From positions 690,252 through 754,251 of the forward strand of contig NC_067207.1 of the NCBI RefSeq assembly GCF_026262505.1: 64,000 nucleotides of DNA, in the 5' to 3' direction. Each line of letters starts with the position of its first letter. Position 1 is the stretch's first letter. Position numbers and translations under genes: made by a program. Under the pieces are notes generated by a model that was not told where the DNA came from, ran no database searches, and saw nothing but the letters and a program-made list of their open reading frames with translations. Shown piece by piece: positions 1 to 11,230 of the stretch. This stretch comes from Trichomonas vaginalis G3 (lineage: Eukaryota; Parabasalia; Trichomonadida; Trichomonadidae).

Positions 1-2858
1 CTCTGAATTGATTGGATATTTTCTTTGAAGTATGGAATCAAAGAATCGTAATTTGCGAAAAGATCATATGTGAAAGGAAGTAATGAAATAGGCATATATG
101 TTGCATCAAACATTTGTTGATTTGAATTTTCTGTTATTGGCAATTTCCAACCGTAGAATTTATTAGTATTTGGAATATAGCAAGACATATAGCAGTAATC
201 ATTAGTTAAAGCGTTTTTAACTAAAGAATGATTCTTCAGTACTTCAACAACGTTTGATAAAACAGAAAAGACAGCGAAAAGTAATTTTTCATTGGTAAAC
301 TTCTCATACTTTTGCAATTTATCTTTGCATTGCTCTTGTTTAGATTTGTCTGGTGAATTGTAATTCAAAATGAATGTGATGATATCAATCGTTAATTCAT
401 CTTTTTCTTTCAAAAGTTCACGAATGATGTAAATAAATTCTGAACATCCATTCAACAAAATTCCTGGAGTTCGAATATACTGTGAGAATGCTTGATTTTC
501 ATCGTGTAACAATGGATGATCTCCAAAGAAATATGATGGTTTTCCACTGGAAATGTCAGCAATAGTATCAAGAATAAATGAAATTGTGTTGATTTTGTCA
601 GGATCTGTTTTGAGTAAATCAACGAAAAACAGTGCTGCAACATGATAATAACGAGGATCTGTCCTGAAAATGGTCTTGAGATCTTCTATAGTAAATGGAA
701 TCTTCATACCAAAAGTAGGAAGAAGTTGATATAATATATAATGAATATCATCATGTTCGAGATGATCAAATGAATGGAAAATGCAATTTGCGATCTGATC
801 AAAATGTTCATAACTTTTCAGGTTCGGATTCTCTAAAAGCATTGAGTCAACTTTCAATGCAAAAACAACAAACATCTGTATATTGATTAAAACATTTGAA
901 TGTTCTGCAATCTTTTTCAGAATTTCATGGATTTTGTCCAAAACAAAATATTGATCTTTTTCTGTGATTGTATTCAAAATATTAAGAATGAATGTAGAAA
1001 TAGAAATAACAATTGAATCTTCTTTTTCATTCTTGATCAAATATTCAACTGATGTTTCGAGAATTGCTTCAATGACTGGTGACTTAAATTTATTCATATC
1101 TGGAAGAGTTTGAATATAATGTTTGAAGAAGTCACTAAGTTTGAAAGAATTAAATGCTGATTCTTTGAAACTGTTTGATATAACCAAATCTGATAACAAA
1201 GCAATTGATACAGAAATGTGGCTCTTTGCTTCATTTGCTTTAAGCATCATTGAATACATATCTTCTAAAGTTGATGTTGAACAAATCAAGTTTGTTATTC
1301 TCCTTAAGTTTTCGGAGAATAAATCTTGTCTTGAATCACCTCTGGACTTCATTGATGGCTTGATATTCAACAAGAAGATACATTTCTTCAAATAACTCTT
1401 CAAATAAATGTCGAAGTTTTCTTCGATTTTATCGGAAACACTTCCATTTTGAATCATTATAGTATTTGAGTTTTGTTTCTGCTGTTTAAGTGTTCTTCTT
1501 GTTCTATATATCATTTCCATAATCTGCTTGATTTGGAGTGATATATTTGGTGTTTTCTTGTCTTTCAATGAATTAACAAGATCGATTGTATCATCAATCA
1601 TTCCGAGTTGTTTGATGAAACAGCAGAATGTGACATGTTCAATGTGTCTGTCATCGATTGTCATTCTTTTATTCATTGGATTAGGACATTTCTTGTAAAG
1701 ATAATCCATCAATAATTTGATATCATCTTTTTCTGATTTGTTTATCATATCATAAACAAAACTTTCTTGTGGTGTTTCGCACTTTTTGCCTTCTTCGAAT
1801 ATCTGTGGATATAAACTATTGATGAAATCTGGACTGATATTCATCTTCAATGCGGAGTGAATGAGCCAAGTAAAATCTTTGACTAAGGAGAGTTCTTCAC
1901 CACCAAAAAGAAGACTTGATATCAATTGTTGGTAAAGGAAAAACAACTCAAGAATAACAGAATAGTTATCGTTGAATTCTTTCAATGTTTTAGGAGGTTT
2001 GGAATTCATTTTCGCTACCATTGTTGTATATAATGGCTGCAAGAATGTCATGAAAACTTTGGAAATATATGAGAACTTAACTAATGGTTGGAATAATGTA
2101 ATCCATTTTCTGAGCAATACAACGAATTTTGGATTAGGATTATCACTGACAATCATCTGTTCAAGCATAATAGAAGAGAATTTGATGTAGCAATCATAAA
2201 GTTTCTTGTTCGTATCTGATATTTGACCTGTCATTGACAATTCTTTGTTGATTGCATGCATCATGACAGTTAAGAACTTACTGATCAACCATTCTGCTCC
2301 ATTTTCATTTTCGTTCTTGGCCAAATTCGTGAGATGGTTTGTGAACAAAAATTCAACTAATCTGCTGTCAAAGATTTTGATGAGATATTCATCATCAATC
2401 ATCTGTGTGATTGCAAATTCAGTCAAGGAAGGATCGCGTGTTGTCAAACAAATAAGTAATGCATCATTTGCTGCATTTATATCTAATGAATATAATTTCT
2501 TGACAGAAATGATGAAAACATAAATGAGTGTTTGACGGATACTTGATAAAATCGGATTCTTCATGAGACTGACTAATTCTTGGATGAAGAATTTATCCAG
2601 AGGTTTCATGTCTTCGAGGTGGAAATGGTTTTCGATGCTAATACCAGCTAACAATACGTAAGCTTGTATTGTCAATATAGCATCTTGAATTGTCCATTTA
2701 TTGTTGTATTTGGTATCTTTAATTGCAGTTTCTAGGGAAGAAATTGCATAGAAAATATCATAAAGATAATCGGTATCATTTGCTAAGTATTCTAAATGAT
2801 AAAATGATGTCTCTGTTGGGAAATCAATCCATAAATAACCTGCAAGATGAGAAAGCAT
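1..2858 (-). CDS. 3' part of a very large alpha-helical protein gene, 5' end cut by a repeat
   Basis: The minus strand reads open from the first in-frame ATG (2856-2858) to the window edge, so at least about 950 residues are seen and the C-terminus lies outside. The translation is rich in amphipathic helices (motifs such as KWTIQDAILTIQAYVLLAG and RNPSLTEFAITQM-like turns), which suggests HEAT/ARM-type repeats. No catalytic domain was recognised. Upstream of the ATG the frame continues through coding-looking residues (CYQFAIARFAYTRDLF) and then directly into the 120-bp repeat at 2913, where it stays open but reads repeat sequence. I infer that the true N-terminal part was lost when the repeat arrived or by a rearrangement. 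No matching 5' part is seen right of the partner repeat at 34029. Whether the gene is still expressed is unknown. Confidence 0.7.
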   Translation of the reverse strand, partial: MLSHLAGYLWIDFPTETSFYHLEYLANDTDYLYDIFYAISSLETAIKDTKYNNKWTIQDAILTIQAYVLLAGISIENHFHLEDMKPLDKFFIQELVSLMKNPILSSIRQTLIYVFIISVKKLYSLDINAANDALLICLTTRDPSLTEFAITQMIDDEYLIKIFDSRLVEFLFTNHLTNLAKNENENGAEWLISKFLTVMMHAINKELSMTGQISDTNKKLYDCYIKFSSIMLEQMIVSDNPNPKFVVLLRKWITLFQPLVKFSYISKVFMTFLQPLYTTMVAKMNSKPPKTLKEFNDNYSVILELFFLYQQLISSLLFGGEELSLVKDFTWLIHSALKMNISPDFINSLYPQIFEEGKKCETPQESFVYDMINKSEKDDIKLLMDYLYKKCPNPMNKRMTIDDRHIEHVTFCCFIKQLGMIDDTIDLVNSLKDKKTPNISLQIKQIMEMIYRTRRTLKQQKQNSNTIMIQNGSVSDKIEENFDIYLKSYLKKCIFLLNIKPSMKSRGDSRQDLFSENLRRITNLICSTSTLEDMYSMMLKANEAKSHISVSIALLSDLVISNSFKESAFNSFKLSDFFKHYIQTLPDMNKFKSPVIEAILETSVEYLIKNEKEDSIVISISTFILNILNTITEKDQYFVLDKIHEILKKIAEHSNVLINIQMFVVFALKVDSMLLENPNLKSYEHFDQIANCIFHSFDHLEHDDIHYILYQLLPTFGMKIPFTIEDLKTIFRTDPRYYHVAALFFVDLLKTDPDKINTISFILDTIADISSGKPSYFFGDHPLLHDENQAFSQYIRTPGILLNGCSEFIYIIRELLKEKDELTIDIITFILNYNSPDKSKQEQCKDKLQKYEKFTNEKLLFAVFSVLSNVVEVLKNHSLVKNALTNDYCYMSCYIPNTNKFYGWKLPITENSNQQMFDATYMPISLLPFTYDLFANYDSLIPYFKENIQSIQ

Positions 2859-2912
2859 GAATAAATCTCTTGTATAAGCAAATCTTGCAATTGCAAATTG
2901 ATAACAATTAAT

Positions 2913-3329
2913 CGAAAAAAGTAGCAATAATCGTAAAAGGGTATTGATAGGCTTGCTAAAGTAACTAATTTTAGCTGTCAAATACTTTTGTATTTTGAAG
3001 TAAATTAGTATAAATTTGTTTTTACTTTTATTTCGAAAAAGTAGCAATAATCGTAAAAGGGTATTGATAGGCTTGCTAAAGTAACTAATTTTAGCTGTCA
3101 AATACTTTTGTATTTTGAAGTAAATTAGTATAAATTTGATATTATTTTAACTCCCTTTGAAAACCTCAATTTTCCATACAGAGGGAACGGGAATAGCATC
3201 CAATATTCCCTGAGAATGGTTGCGCATTCTCAGTTCCCTCTATATTTCGAACGAAGCTCTCATCGGTCTTTTTTTTAATACTAAACGTTTTTTTCCCTGT
3301 CACTTTTAGCTAAAATTTGGGTTTGCCAA
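2913..3329. repeat. left copy of a long inverted repeat with two 120-bp tandem units
   Basis: Two direct copies of a 120-bp unit (starting near 2913 and 3033) are followed by a ~170-bp stretch holding a strong hairpin at 3181-3240 (GAGGGAAC...GTTCCCTC outer stem, GAGAATG/CATTCTC inner stem) and a TCACTTTTAGCTAAAAT motif. The whole block recurs in inverse orientation at 33484-34029 with very few differences. The outer edge lies inside the coding frame of the gene to the left. No target duplication was found. Confidence 0.85.
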
Positions 3330-3978
3330 CTTCTTAAAGGTTACCTGAAAAAAGGCCTCTGTTCCTATTCCTCTAGAAACGATAATTAATGAGGGGGTTG
3401 AGTATACTAACACCCCCTATTTTTCGAAAAATTTTTCTTATGATGCTCGCCCCCAATGAATTGATTTATTGCATCCTTGCAATGCAATCATATTCCAAAG
3501 GAATCTTGTACGTTAGTTTAAATCGATTTGATTTCTTAATTTCTCATTCAAAACGATTTTACCAATAAAATATTCAACTCCATCATTTATGTGATCGAAA
3601 TTAACACTATAAATCTTTTAATTTTTAATTTACTCTTTTTTTTAATTCGTTAGAATTTTCCAAAACTATACATAAATTCATCTTGCAAACATTATTGGTT
3701 TTCCCAAAAACTTATAAAAAAATTACATAAGAAGAATATCTACTCATGAGTACCTAATTTTTACATTTTACTTTAACTAGTCCCATTAGATTTGCAATGT
3801 AGTTTCTTCACAAATAGATATGTTAGTCAAATTTCATGTTCTGTTACCAAATTCACAATGTATATGGAACACAATTTCACACTGAGCTCATGAATATAGC
3901 ATTATTACTTACTGATTCAAAAAAAGAAATAATAGAATCAATTTGATAGAAAAATAATAATAAAAAATTTACATAAAA
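3330..3978. other. intergenic, 3' flank of the BEACH gene
   Basis: AT-rich, with no coding frame that I believe. It contains a short GC-richer tract around 3350-3450, just inside the inverted repeat. I see no RNA gene or transposon end. Confidence 0.5.
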
Positions 3979-6900
3979 TTAAAATGAAAAAGGAAAAACA
4001 TGAAGTTGACCATTAGAGGTAGTAACACAAACACGGTTTTCTGAGCAATCGAATGAAAGAACCTTGTTGATGACATTACCAATGCTAATAACTCTTTCTG
4101 GATAGTATGCTTCGAAAGCAAAAACTTTACCGATTTTGTCGCAGAAAACAACATAATCAAAACCACTAGATGAAACGTAAGTCGAAACAAAAATTGCTTT
4201 GTAGTTGAATATCATCTCTTTGAGGATGTCTCCATTGCATGAGATTATGAAAATCTTGCGGACTTGGTTGCCTTCGACAATTCCTTTACCAAAAACAACA
4301 ATGAAGCCAAAACTCTTTGTAACAATAAGTTTCTTTGATGTGAAATTCTGCAAATAAACACTCTTGGAAATGGATTTACGAGTAATAGAGATAATCAAGA
4401 TCTGTGAATCAACAGTGGAACAAACAATGGAGTGGAAGTTCTTGGAAGCACATACTGCTTTGATTGATTGTGTGTAAGTCTGGAGTTTGAAAAGAGGCTT
4501 CGTATAATCATTCGAGAAGTAACAGTGAACAATTGCATCATTATCACAAACAACAGTGTACATGTCATTTGCATCTATGCAGCTTGTAAATGATTTAGTG
4601 TCGATGTATTCAATATTACTGTTGCTATGGATAACCATGATCTTGTCCGCCGTCTTCTTCAAACATAAAAATGTGTCTTCATTCACCAAAACAAATTGTG
4701 GAAGAATTTCTTTGCCAAATCGGAAACTTAAATTATTCATGTTCGTTTTGGCATCTTTATCATTTGCAACTGCACAAATAAGTTCACTATTTTCAGTGAT
4801 TGCATAAAGGTTGATCGTTTTAGGATTCAGAATTGAAACACAGCATATTAAGTTTGATTCACAGAATTTGATGTCAGTTTTGTCGTAAGTTGGAGGTGGA
4901 ATATTCTTTCTTTGTGGATGTTTGGATTTGAAGATGATCTTCGGAGGATAATTTGTTGGAGGAGACTTCTGAAGTGATCCAAATGTAGTATCAATCCACT
5001 TGTTAATCTGTTTAGAAACTAATTCACATTCTAAGACTTTTCTGTGCTTGTAAACAAAGTCAAAAGAGTTCTGTGCCCATTTTGGTTTTTCAACATCCTC
5101 GAAAATTTCGGGGGAACAGAAGAATTCTGGTGGAATCTCATTGACACTAGAATTGATGAATTCATTTGCAATTGAGTTGAATTTCTCTTTAGTCAATGTG
5201 TTGAATGGTTGCAAATGACTCAACATGCGAGCGATGTTTAAGTTGTCATCAGATGTTGATGGCAAATTGTTGCCCATCTTTAATGCAAACATGCGGATTA
5301 ATGATGGATTGTCAAGTGAATATTCATCTGTGAAATAATCACTCAATACCCATGGAAAGATAGGATATTGTTTAGTGGAATGGAATGTTCTGCCTGAATA
5401 GCGATTTAACATTGATAAATATTCAAATGTTGAAATTTGACAATTAACCCATTTCTCTGTCAATTTCATCTCATTGAAATACTTAATGTAATCATTGTTA
5501 AACTGGATTGGAATTTGCAAACTCTTGAAATTGATAGTTTTAATCAATAACAAGAATGCTGGAAGTCTGTTCTGCAAAAACTTAAACAAATAACTTTCGC
5601 CTAAAACTGTAAGAATTTCAATCGCGTTGTCTTCATTTCTCCATGGTTTCTGCAATATTGAATAGATTTTATCATAATGGATCTTGAAATATGTGTTGTT
5701 CTGTTGATAAACTAAGAATGATTTGGATGTAACACTGATGTGGCAGTTCTTAATGATGTCGAGATTGATCAACTGACAAACAAAGTTCTTGTTGACGTCA
5801 TGATCAATAGGTGGAAGATTTTCTGACCAAAGAATTTCGGAGTGCATATTCTCCAAAACATCGTAAAATGGATTAGAAGGACATGTGACAATGTAATCAG
5901 GATCTTTCTGAACTCTTGTTTCTGAAACTTTCATTGGTGTATAATATGGTAAACAATAAGTGAATTTGCGACGAAGTTTATTGACAACTTTGTCTGAAAT
6001 GCAGTTCTTCCATGGACTTCCATCATCAATGAATCTGTGCCATAATTTACGCCATTCCAATCTGTATCTGAACTTGGATCTTGAGTGATTCTCAATGATT
6101 CTACTTGCGCTATTGAACATCTTCTTGAGATATTGTCCTTGACTCAATGTGATGATGAAATTGGATTTTTCGGTGCATTCTATAACGAAATTGTAATAAT
6201 TTACACCGAAAACAACAACAGGATCATTCTGAGAATCAAATTCTTCGAAAACTTCAGACATCTTCTGGAAACTTAAGAAGGGATCTGCTTTCTTAACTGT
6301 TGGACGATTGCATTCGATTGCACGATGGTTATATACATTAATCTCAGGTAATAAGTTGATAACAATGAAATATTTATCAACAAACTTGTGTGCGATTTCT
6401 GGCTGTTCGTTAACAATCAAACCGGCTAAAACTGTCATTAAACCAAAATGATTTTCAAGTGGACTTCTGTCGAAAATCTCAAACGCCATTGTGATGATAT
6501 CTGAATCAATCCAAATGGCTTCTTCATTAAAAGTAAGACCGAACTTTCTTTTCTCGATTGGATTCATCATGATCAAGTGTAAATCAGTTGCAAGAGAGTT
6601 CTGATGTTGTAAATCTTTGATACATAAATCGAAATCTAAATCTTTGTTTTCACCATCAAATGTCCTTAAGTTGTGAATGATTTGCATCAATGCTTTAGGA
6701 GATTTTGTGTCTATTTCATAGAGTTTGATAGGTTCTGCCTTTTTCAGTAAGTATCTACTAATATATCCACTTGGTTTCATCAAAATGAAATATTTGATCA
6801 ATTTCAAAAATGTGTCAACTGTTTTCTTGTTATTTGTAATTTCTTGGTTCAACAGTTTAGCTGCAATTGCTGATAAGAAGTCATGCTTTGGAATAACAAC

Positions 6901-9900
6901 AGATATTCCAAGAGATCTTCCAATATGTTCTATACTTGAAAATGCATCAATCCACAAGTCACAACCGCATTTGATTATGAAATCAATGATGTGGATTCGA
7001 ATATCACCTGGACATGTTAAAAATGCCAATGATGGCCAAACTGTCCAGTGATGGACTTTAGAAAGGAATGGTGATGGCTCAATTTCAATGAAAACTTTTT
7101 TAACATATGAACTTCCTAAATTCTGTGCAACATAGCATACTAATGACAAAAATTCTGGTTTCTTCTTTGAGAATTTAAACAAAATTTCGAAGAATGGTTC
7201 ACTTTGCATCAAATTCTGTGGGATTTCTTCTAAAATCATGTACAAATGTTCTTCTAATGTAACTTCTGTTATATCGAATACTTCATGCATTTTAATCATG
7301 ATATCAAACATCTTTTCAATTGTTGTCAAGTTGTTTGTTGATATCAAAACATGGAACATCAATAAACTTGAATAAGTTTCGAAATCATTTCCTTTGATTG
7401 TTGGCAAATCCATGATATTATCAAGTAAATCAATGAGTTCATTCTGTTGGCGACTGACAACACTTGTTAAGATCTGTGTACCTAAGAAAGTTACATCATT
7501 CTGCTTGAACTTTTGTTTGACACATTGATAAGCGCATTTCATTAAAAGTTTTCTGATAAGTTCGACATCAATTTCTTCTTCTCTGATGTGAATTAAATAT
7601 GTCTCAAGTGGTTCATAATAAAAGAATGTTCTCATGATCATCAAAAGGTTCTCGAAACTGAGTGCTTTTCTTGCATATGTTGTATAGTTTGTGTACAAAA
7701 CTGATTCCCAATGTCTGAAAATTTTGATTTTATCTGATGAAAGATACCATAAATCAAAATTACAAATGATTGATCTGTACAATGATTTCATGAGATATTT
7801 GTTAGTGATGTATGTAGTCAAATTAAAGAAAGATAAATATAAATCAAATGTGAGATGAACAGGATTCATTGCAGACAATAAATATGAAATCGATTCGAAT
7901 GATTTCGAAGTATCAAGTTCTGATTGTGATCTGTTATTTAATATCAGTGTGTTCTTAATGATATTGATACAAATAATTCCGAAATCATCGAATTTAGTTC
8001 CATCTTCGTATGTGCAATTCAATTCTGCGAATAAAGGAACTAAAACAGAATAGCCGATTCTTGCACTCAAAACATCCAAAATTGAGAAGGGTTGGAGGTT
8101 TTTGATCGGTTTGTAAACAATTTGATATTCAGGATTTACTGAAAGAGAAATCTTTTCACCATCTTTCTTAGGCAGCATGAAGAAGAAAGGAGTTTTAGGA
8201 ACAGTTGGCATCTGGTGTGGATTAGATTTCGTAAGCAATTGCAATTCATGCTGAGGAATCTTTGAAAAGATAGATAATGGTCCGACCATGACTTCATTCT
8301 CTGAATTTGTCATTGAATTGGAAAGTTGGAAAAGAATGTCTCCTGGCGCGAACTCATGCAAAACAAACAATTGTCTGATAGCATATCCTTCCAATTCCAA
8401 TGTTACAACTATTTTCTTGTTTTGGTTCTTTTGGTATTCAACAGTTGCTGTGAGAATAAACCATCTATTCACCGGACAAATAAGTTTCAATGGTCCTTCC
8501 CAAGAATCATCTCCTTTGTTTATAACAATTGTTGCGCATCCTTTGATAATAAACAAAGAGAAAGAGAGTCTGTTAGCATCATGCAACGTGAAAATAACAG
8601 CATCTTGGACAGTTTTAGTGCAATAAAGCCAAATAGAAAATGAAAAATCTATGAATTGTTCTGATTTAAGTCCTCTTACATATGGTGATGATGTTTTAGT
8701 GATTGTGTAACCACATAATGGCTGGCGAAGTGCATCGGTGATAAGACCATTAAGGAATGTTAATATTTTCTCCTGATATCTTGGAAAATATTTTTCATTA
8801 ATTGGTAATAAAAGTGACACAAATTTGTTAACAACCGCTGCAGAACTTACAAGTGAAGTTATTTGTTTAATAACTGCGATGCAAGTATCAATTAATACAT
8901 CATCTTTTGCATCTTTTATGATGTCAATGATATGTGCATCAATACCATGGTTGTGTAATAATAACCTTGAATTTTGGAAGTTCTGACAAATCAAATTAAT
9001 TATTTCAATAATGATTTGAAGTTTTTCAGTGTCATTTTTGATTAATCTCAACAAAACACCGAAAAACTTTGGTTGTTTCAAGTCGAATGGCAATCTCATT
9101 GATTCAACCTTTTGTCCTGCACAAATGTTAATCAAATCATTAATAATTGGCCATGGAAGTCCATCAGAATAATTAATTTCCAAACTTTGTTCGAATTTCA
9201 TCATGACTTGTTGTGAATAAACAAGTTTATCTGAACAATACATCAATAATTCAAGTAACAAATGTATGTAAGTGTTAATTAAGTCTTTTCTGCATGTTGT
9301 AGGTATAGTTTGGAATATTCTGAAGAAGATTTCCTTGTAAATCAATGCATTGTTGTTGTCAACTTTAACCATGTCTGAAATGAATCTCATGAAAATTATT
9401 GCGTCGCCAATTCTTTCGTCAGTGATGGAAAAGAAAAAGAATTTGACCATTTGTTTGGAAATATTCATGTTAAACAAGTCACTCGTCTTCGATTTGAGCT
9501 CGTGAACATAAACTGATTCGATTTTTAGAGTATAATATTTTGATATATCAATTAACCATGATAAAATGTTGAAGAAATCGGCTGTTTGGAAGAAAGAAAG
9601 CATGGCATACTTATCTTTGATGAGTTTAAGTATCATATCACAGTAAACTATGACATAAATATTGAAATACTCTGTATTAGTGATTTTCTTCAGTTCGTTC
9701 ATTATATATGTTAATACTGGAAGCAAATCAGCATTTTTCTCTGGATTAACGTATACTTGGTCGGTTGAGATTCTGTATACAATATCAAATAATGCATGAA
9801 TTGATTTTTCTGCAAAAAATTGAAGCTCTTCCAATATGTAAGTTGAATCTGATCTGAACAATAGTGAAAAGAACTCGTTTTTGAGAAGACTTATCATGTC

Positions 9901-11169
9901 AAAATTATTTGAATCCAAAATATCTGCATTTACGTTAAATAACATTGATCTAAATATATGAGGCAATGCATCTGCAGATGTTGTAGCCTTTTTTGTATTT
10001 TTCAATATCAAGGCTAATACGAACAAATAATCAATGGCAAATGGACTTGTAGAATCGAGTTCGCATAGTTTAACAATGATACTGGCAACGAATTTATCGC
10101 AAACCTTCGCATTGACTGTCATCAAATTCATAATATTCATTGTAAATCTGTATACATCCTGATGCATGACAGTACTTAGTGTAATATCTGGATTTTTCCT
10201 TCTTGTAAACATTTTATTTCGATTAGATTCTTCTTGAAAATCTGACATTGGAAATATTGGTGGATATTTATGGATTTCATCAACAACTCGTGATGTTGCA
10301 GCAAGAATCATACTGTATAAATCGATGTATTCGTAATTAGATGTAATCGTTTGTAAAAGAGGGAAAGAATCAAGATGGAATTCGAATATCTCCTCACTGA
10401 GGATTTTTAGAAGAGCTACAATGTCTGTATCTGGAATAACCGAATGAAATTTATTGATTGCCAGTTTGACAATGTTCAACATTGAGCTAGAAACGTTCGA
10501 ATTGTAGGTCATTGATAGATGGAACATTTTTATGAGTATTTGGAATAGTTGTGGATGCAATTCTTCGCTGTCGGAAATAAATTGGAATAGTGGTGTTAAA
10601 AGTTGATGAAATTCTGATTGACTGCATTCAATCGGTATTAATCTGTATAAATCAACAAATGCTGAAGATGCACACTGCTTGCATGTATGGTCGGTTGTGA
10701 TTTTAGAAAATACTCTTAAATTTTCGAGTAAAACGGGCAAATCAACGAGATTAAATGAGGAAATCATGAATGTTACGTATGAATTTAAGATAATTAAGGA
10801 AATATAATTTGGAGTTTTTTGATATTGTAATGAAAACGATCCTAAAATTGTTGTCAGAACTTCAATATCAAATGGAAATGGCCATTGAGCATCAATTAAA
10901 GCCTTTTTGATATTATTTTCTTTCTGAATTTGAGCAAAAAGGTTGGTTGAATCGGCTTTTTTTAGAATAGGAAACTTTTTTGGCATATTTTTGGCCTTAA
11001 CAAGATCAGGAAGATCCTCATACTCAGCATTATCAAGAAATGAAAAGGAAAGAATTGAAAACAAGAGCTGAGGATGCTCCATATTAATCCAAAATCTTGG
11101 AAAAGTGACAGTGCTCTCTGTTATTAAAAAATGCCATTTTAACAACATTATTTTAATTAACGGATTCAT
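3979..11169 (-). CDS. BEACH domain protein (LYST/neurobeachin superfamily), 2396 aa
   Basis: BEACH proteins are large scaffolds acting in vesicle traffic, lysosome size control and membrane fusion. Order seen: a long helical ARM-like N-terminal half, a ConA/LamG-like beta sandwich at about 826-950 (FIDFSFSIWLYC), more helices, a PH-like segment at about 1800-1885, a BEACH domain from about 1907 (WVNCQISTFEYLSMLNRYSG, then QYPIFPWVLSDYF) to about 2062 (INKWIDTTFG), and a WD40-like C-terminus. The BEACH core is only ~155 residues against the usual ~280. The HYGTHYS-type central motif is not visible, although PEFF and WA..S..FV..HR..LE.E.VS are present. The start is the first ATG, 61 bp from the ATG of the divergent gene. 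The family call is firm; activity of the shortened domain is uncertain. Confidence 0.88.
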   Translation of the reverse strand: MNPLIKIMLLKWHFLITESTVTFPRFWINMEHPQLLFSILSFSFLDNAEYEDLPDLVKAKNMPKKFPILKKADSTNLFAQIQKENNIKKALIDAQWPFPFDIEVLTTILGSFSLQYQKTPNYISLIILNSYVTFMISSFNLVDLPVLLENLRVFSKITTDHTCKQCASSAFVDLYRLIPIECSQSEFHQLLTPLFQFISDSEELHPQLFQILIKMFHLSMTYNSNVSSSMLNIVKLAINKFHSVIPDTDIVALLKILSEEIFEFHLDSFPLLQTITSNYEYIDLYSMILAATSRVVDEIHKYPPIFPMSDFQEESNRNKMFTRRKNPDITLSTVMHQDVYRFTMNIMNLMTVNAKVCDKFVASIIVKLCELDSTSPFAIDYLFVLALILKNTKKATTSADALPHIFRSMLFNVNADILDSNNFDMISLLKNEFFSLLFRSDSTYILEELQFFAEKSIHALFDIVYRISTDQVYVNPEKNADLLPVLTYIMNELKKITNTEYFNIYVIVYCDMILKLIKDKYAMLSFFQTADFFNILSWLIDISKYYTLKIESVYVHELKSKTSDLFNMNISKQMVKFFFFSITDERIGDAIIFMRFISDMVKVDNNNALIYKEIFFRIFQTIPTTCRKDLINTYIHLLLELLMYCSDKLVYSQQVMMKFEQSLEINYSDGLPWPIINDLINICAGQKVESMRLPFDLKQPKFFGVLLRLIKNDTEKLQIIIEIINLICQNFQNSRLLLHNHGIDAHIIDIIKDAKDDVLIDTCIAVIKQITSLVSSAAVVNKFVSLLLPINEKYFPRYQEKILTFLNGLITDALRQPLCGYTITKTSSPYVRGLKSEQFIDFSFSIWLYCTKTVQDAVIFTLHDANRLSFSLFIIKGCATIVINKGDDSWEGPLKLICPVNRWFILTATVEYQKNQNKKIVVTLELEGYAIRQLFVLHEFAPGDILFQLSNSMTNSENEVMVGPLSIFSKIPQHELQLLTKSNPHQMPTVPKTPFFFMLPKKDGEKISLSVNPEYQIVYKPIKNLQPFSILDVLSARIGYSVLVPLFAELNCTYEDGTKFDDFGIICINIIKNTLILNNRSQSELDTSKSFESISYLLSAMNPVHLTFDLYLSFFNLTTYITNKYLMKSLYRSIICNFDLWYLSSDKIKIFRHWESVLYTNYTTYARKALSFENLLMIMRTFFYYEPLETYLIHIREEEIDVELIRKLLMKCAYQCVKQKFKQNDVTFLGTQILTSVVSRQQNELIDLLDNIMDLPTIKGNDFETYSSLLMFHVLISTNNLTTIEKMFDIMIKMHEVFDITEVTLEEHLYMILEEIPQNLMQSEPFFEILFKFSKKKPEFLSLVCYVAQNLGSSYVKKVFIEIEPSPFLSKVHHWTVWPSLAFLTCPGDIRIHIIDFIIKCGCDLWIDAFSSIEHIGRSLGISVVIPKHDFLSAIAAKLLNQEITNNKKTVDTFLKLIKYFILMKPSGYISRYLLKKAEPIKLYEIDTKSPKALMQIIHNLRTFDGENKDLDFDLCIKDLQHQNSLATDLHLIMMNPIEKRKFGLTFNEEAIWIDSDIITMAFEIFDRSPLENHFGLMTVLAGLIVNEQPEIAHKFVDKYFIVINLLPEINVYNHRAIECNRPTVKKADPFLSFQKMSEVFEEFDSQNDPVVVFGVNYYNFVIECTEKSNFIITLSQGQYLKKMFNSASRIIENHSRSKFRYRLEWRKLWHRFIDDGSPWKNCISDKVVNKLRRKFTYCLPYYTPMKVSETRVQKDPDYIVTCPSNPFYDVLENMHSEILWSENLPPIDHDVNKNFVCQLINLDIIKNCHISVTSKSFLVYQQNNTYFKIHYDKIYSILQKPWRNEDNAIEILTVLGESYLFKFLQNRLPAFLLLIKTINFKSLQIPIQFNNDYIKYFNEMKLTEKWVNCQISTFEYLSMLNRYSGRTFHSTKQYPIFPWVLSDYFTDEYSLDNPSLIRMFALKMGNNLPSTSDDNLNIARMLSHLQPFNTLTKEKFNSIANEFINSSVNEIPPEFFCSPEIFEDVEKPKWAQNSFDFVYKHRKVLECELVSKQINKWIDTTFGSLQKSPPTNYPPKIIFKSKHPQRKNIPPPTYDKTDIKFCESNLICCVSILNPKTINLYAITENSELICAVANDKDAKTNMNNLSFRFGKEILPQFVLVNEDTFLCLKKTADKIMVIHSNSNIEYIDTKSFTSCIDANDMYTVVCDNDAIVHCYFSNDYTKPLFKLQTYTQSIKAVCASKNFHSIVCSTVDSQILIISITRKSISKSVYLQNFTSKKLIVTKSFGFIVVFGKGIVEGNQVRKIFIISCNGDILKEMIFNYKAIFVSTYVSSSGFDYVVFCDKIGKVFAFEAYYPERVISIGNVINKVLSFDCSENRVCVTTSNGQLHVFPFSF

Positions 11170-11230
11170 TAACTAAATCCTGCTCTAATAAAAATAACCC
11201 AAAAATTGACTATTTCTCCATTATTTTTAA
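11170..11230. promoter_or_regulatory. 61-bp divergent promoter region
   Basis: Only 61 bp separate the ATGs of the BEACH gene (minus) and the small membrane protein gene (plus). On the minus strand a TCAATTTTTGG stretch could serve as initiator for BEACH. On the plus strand a CCATTATT stretch lies just before the other ATG. Placement follows the trichomonad initiator consensus and is inferred. Confidence 0.4.
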
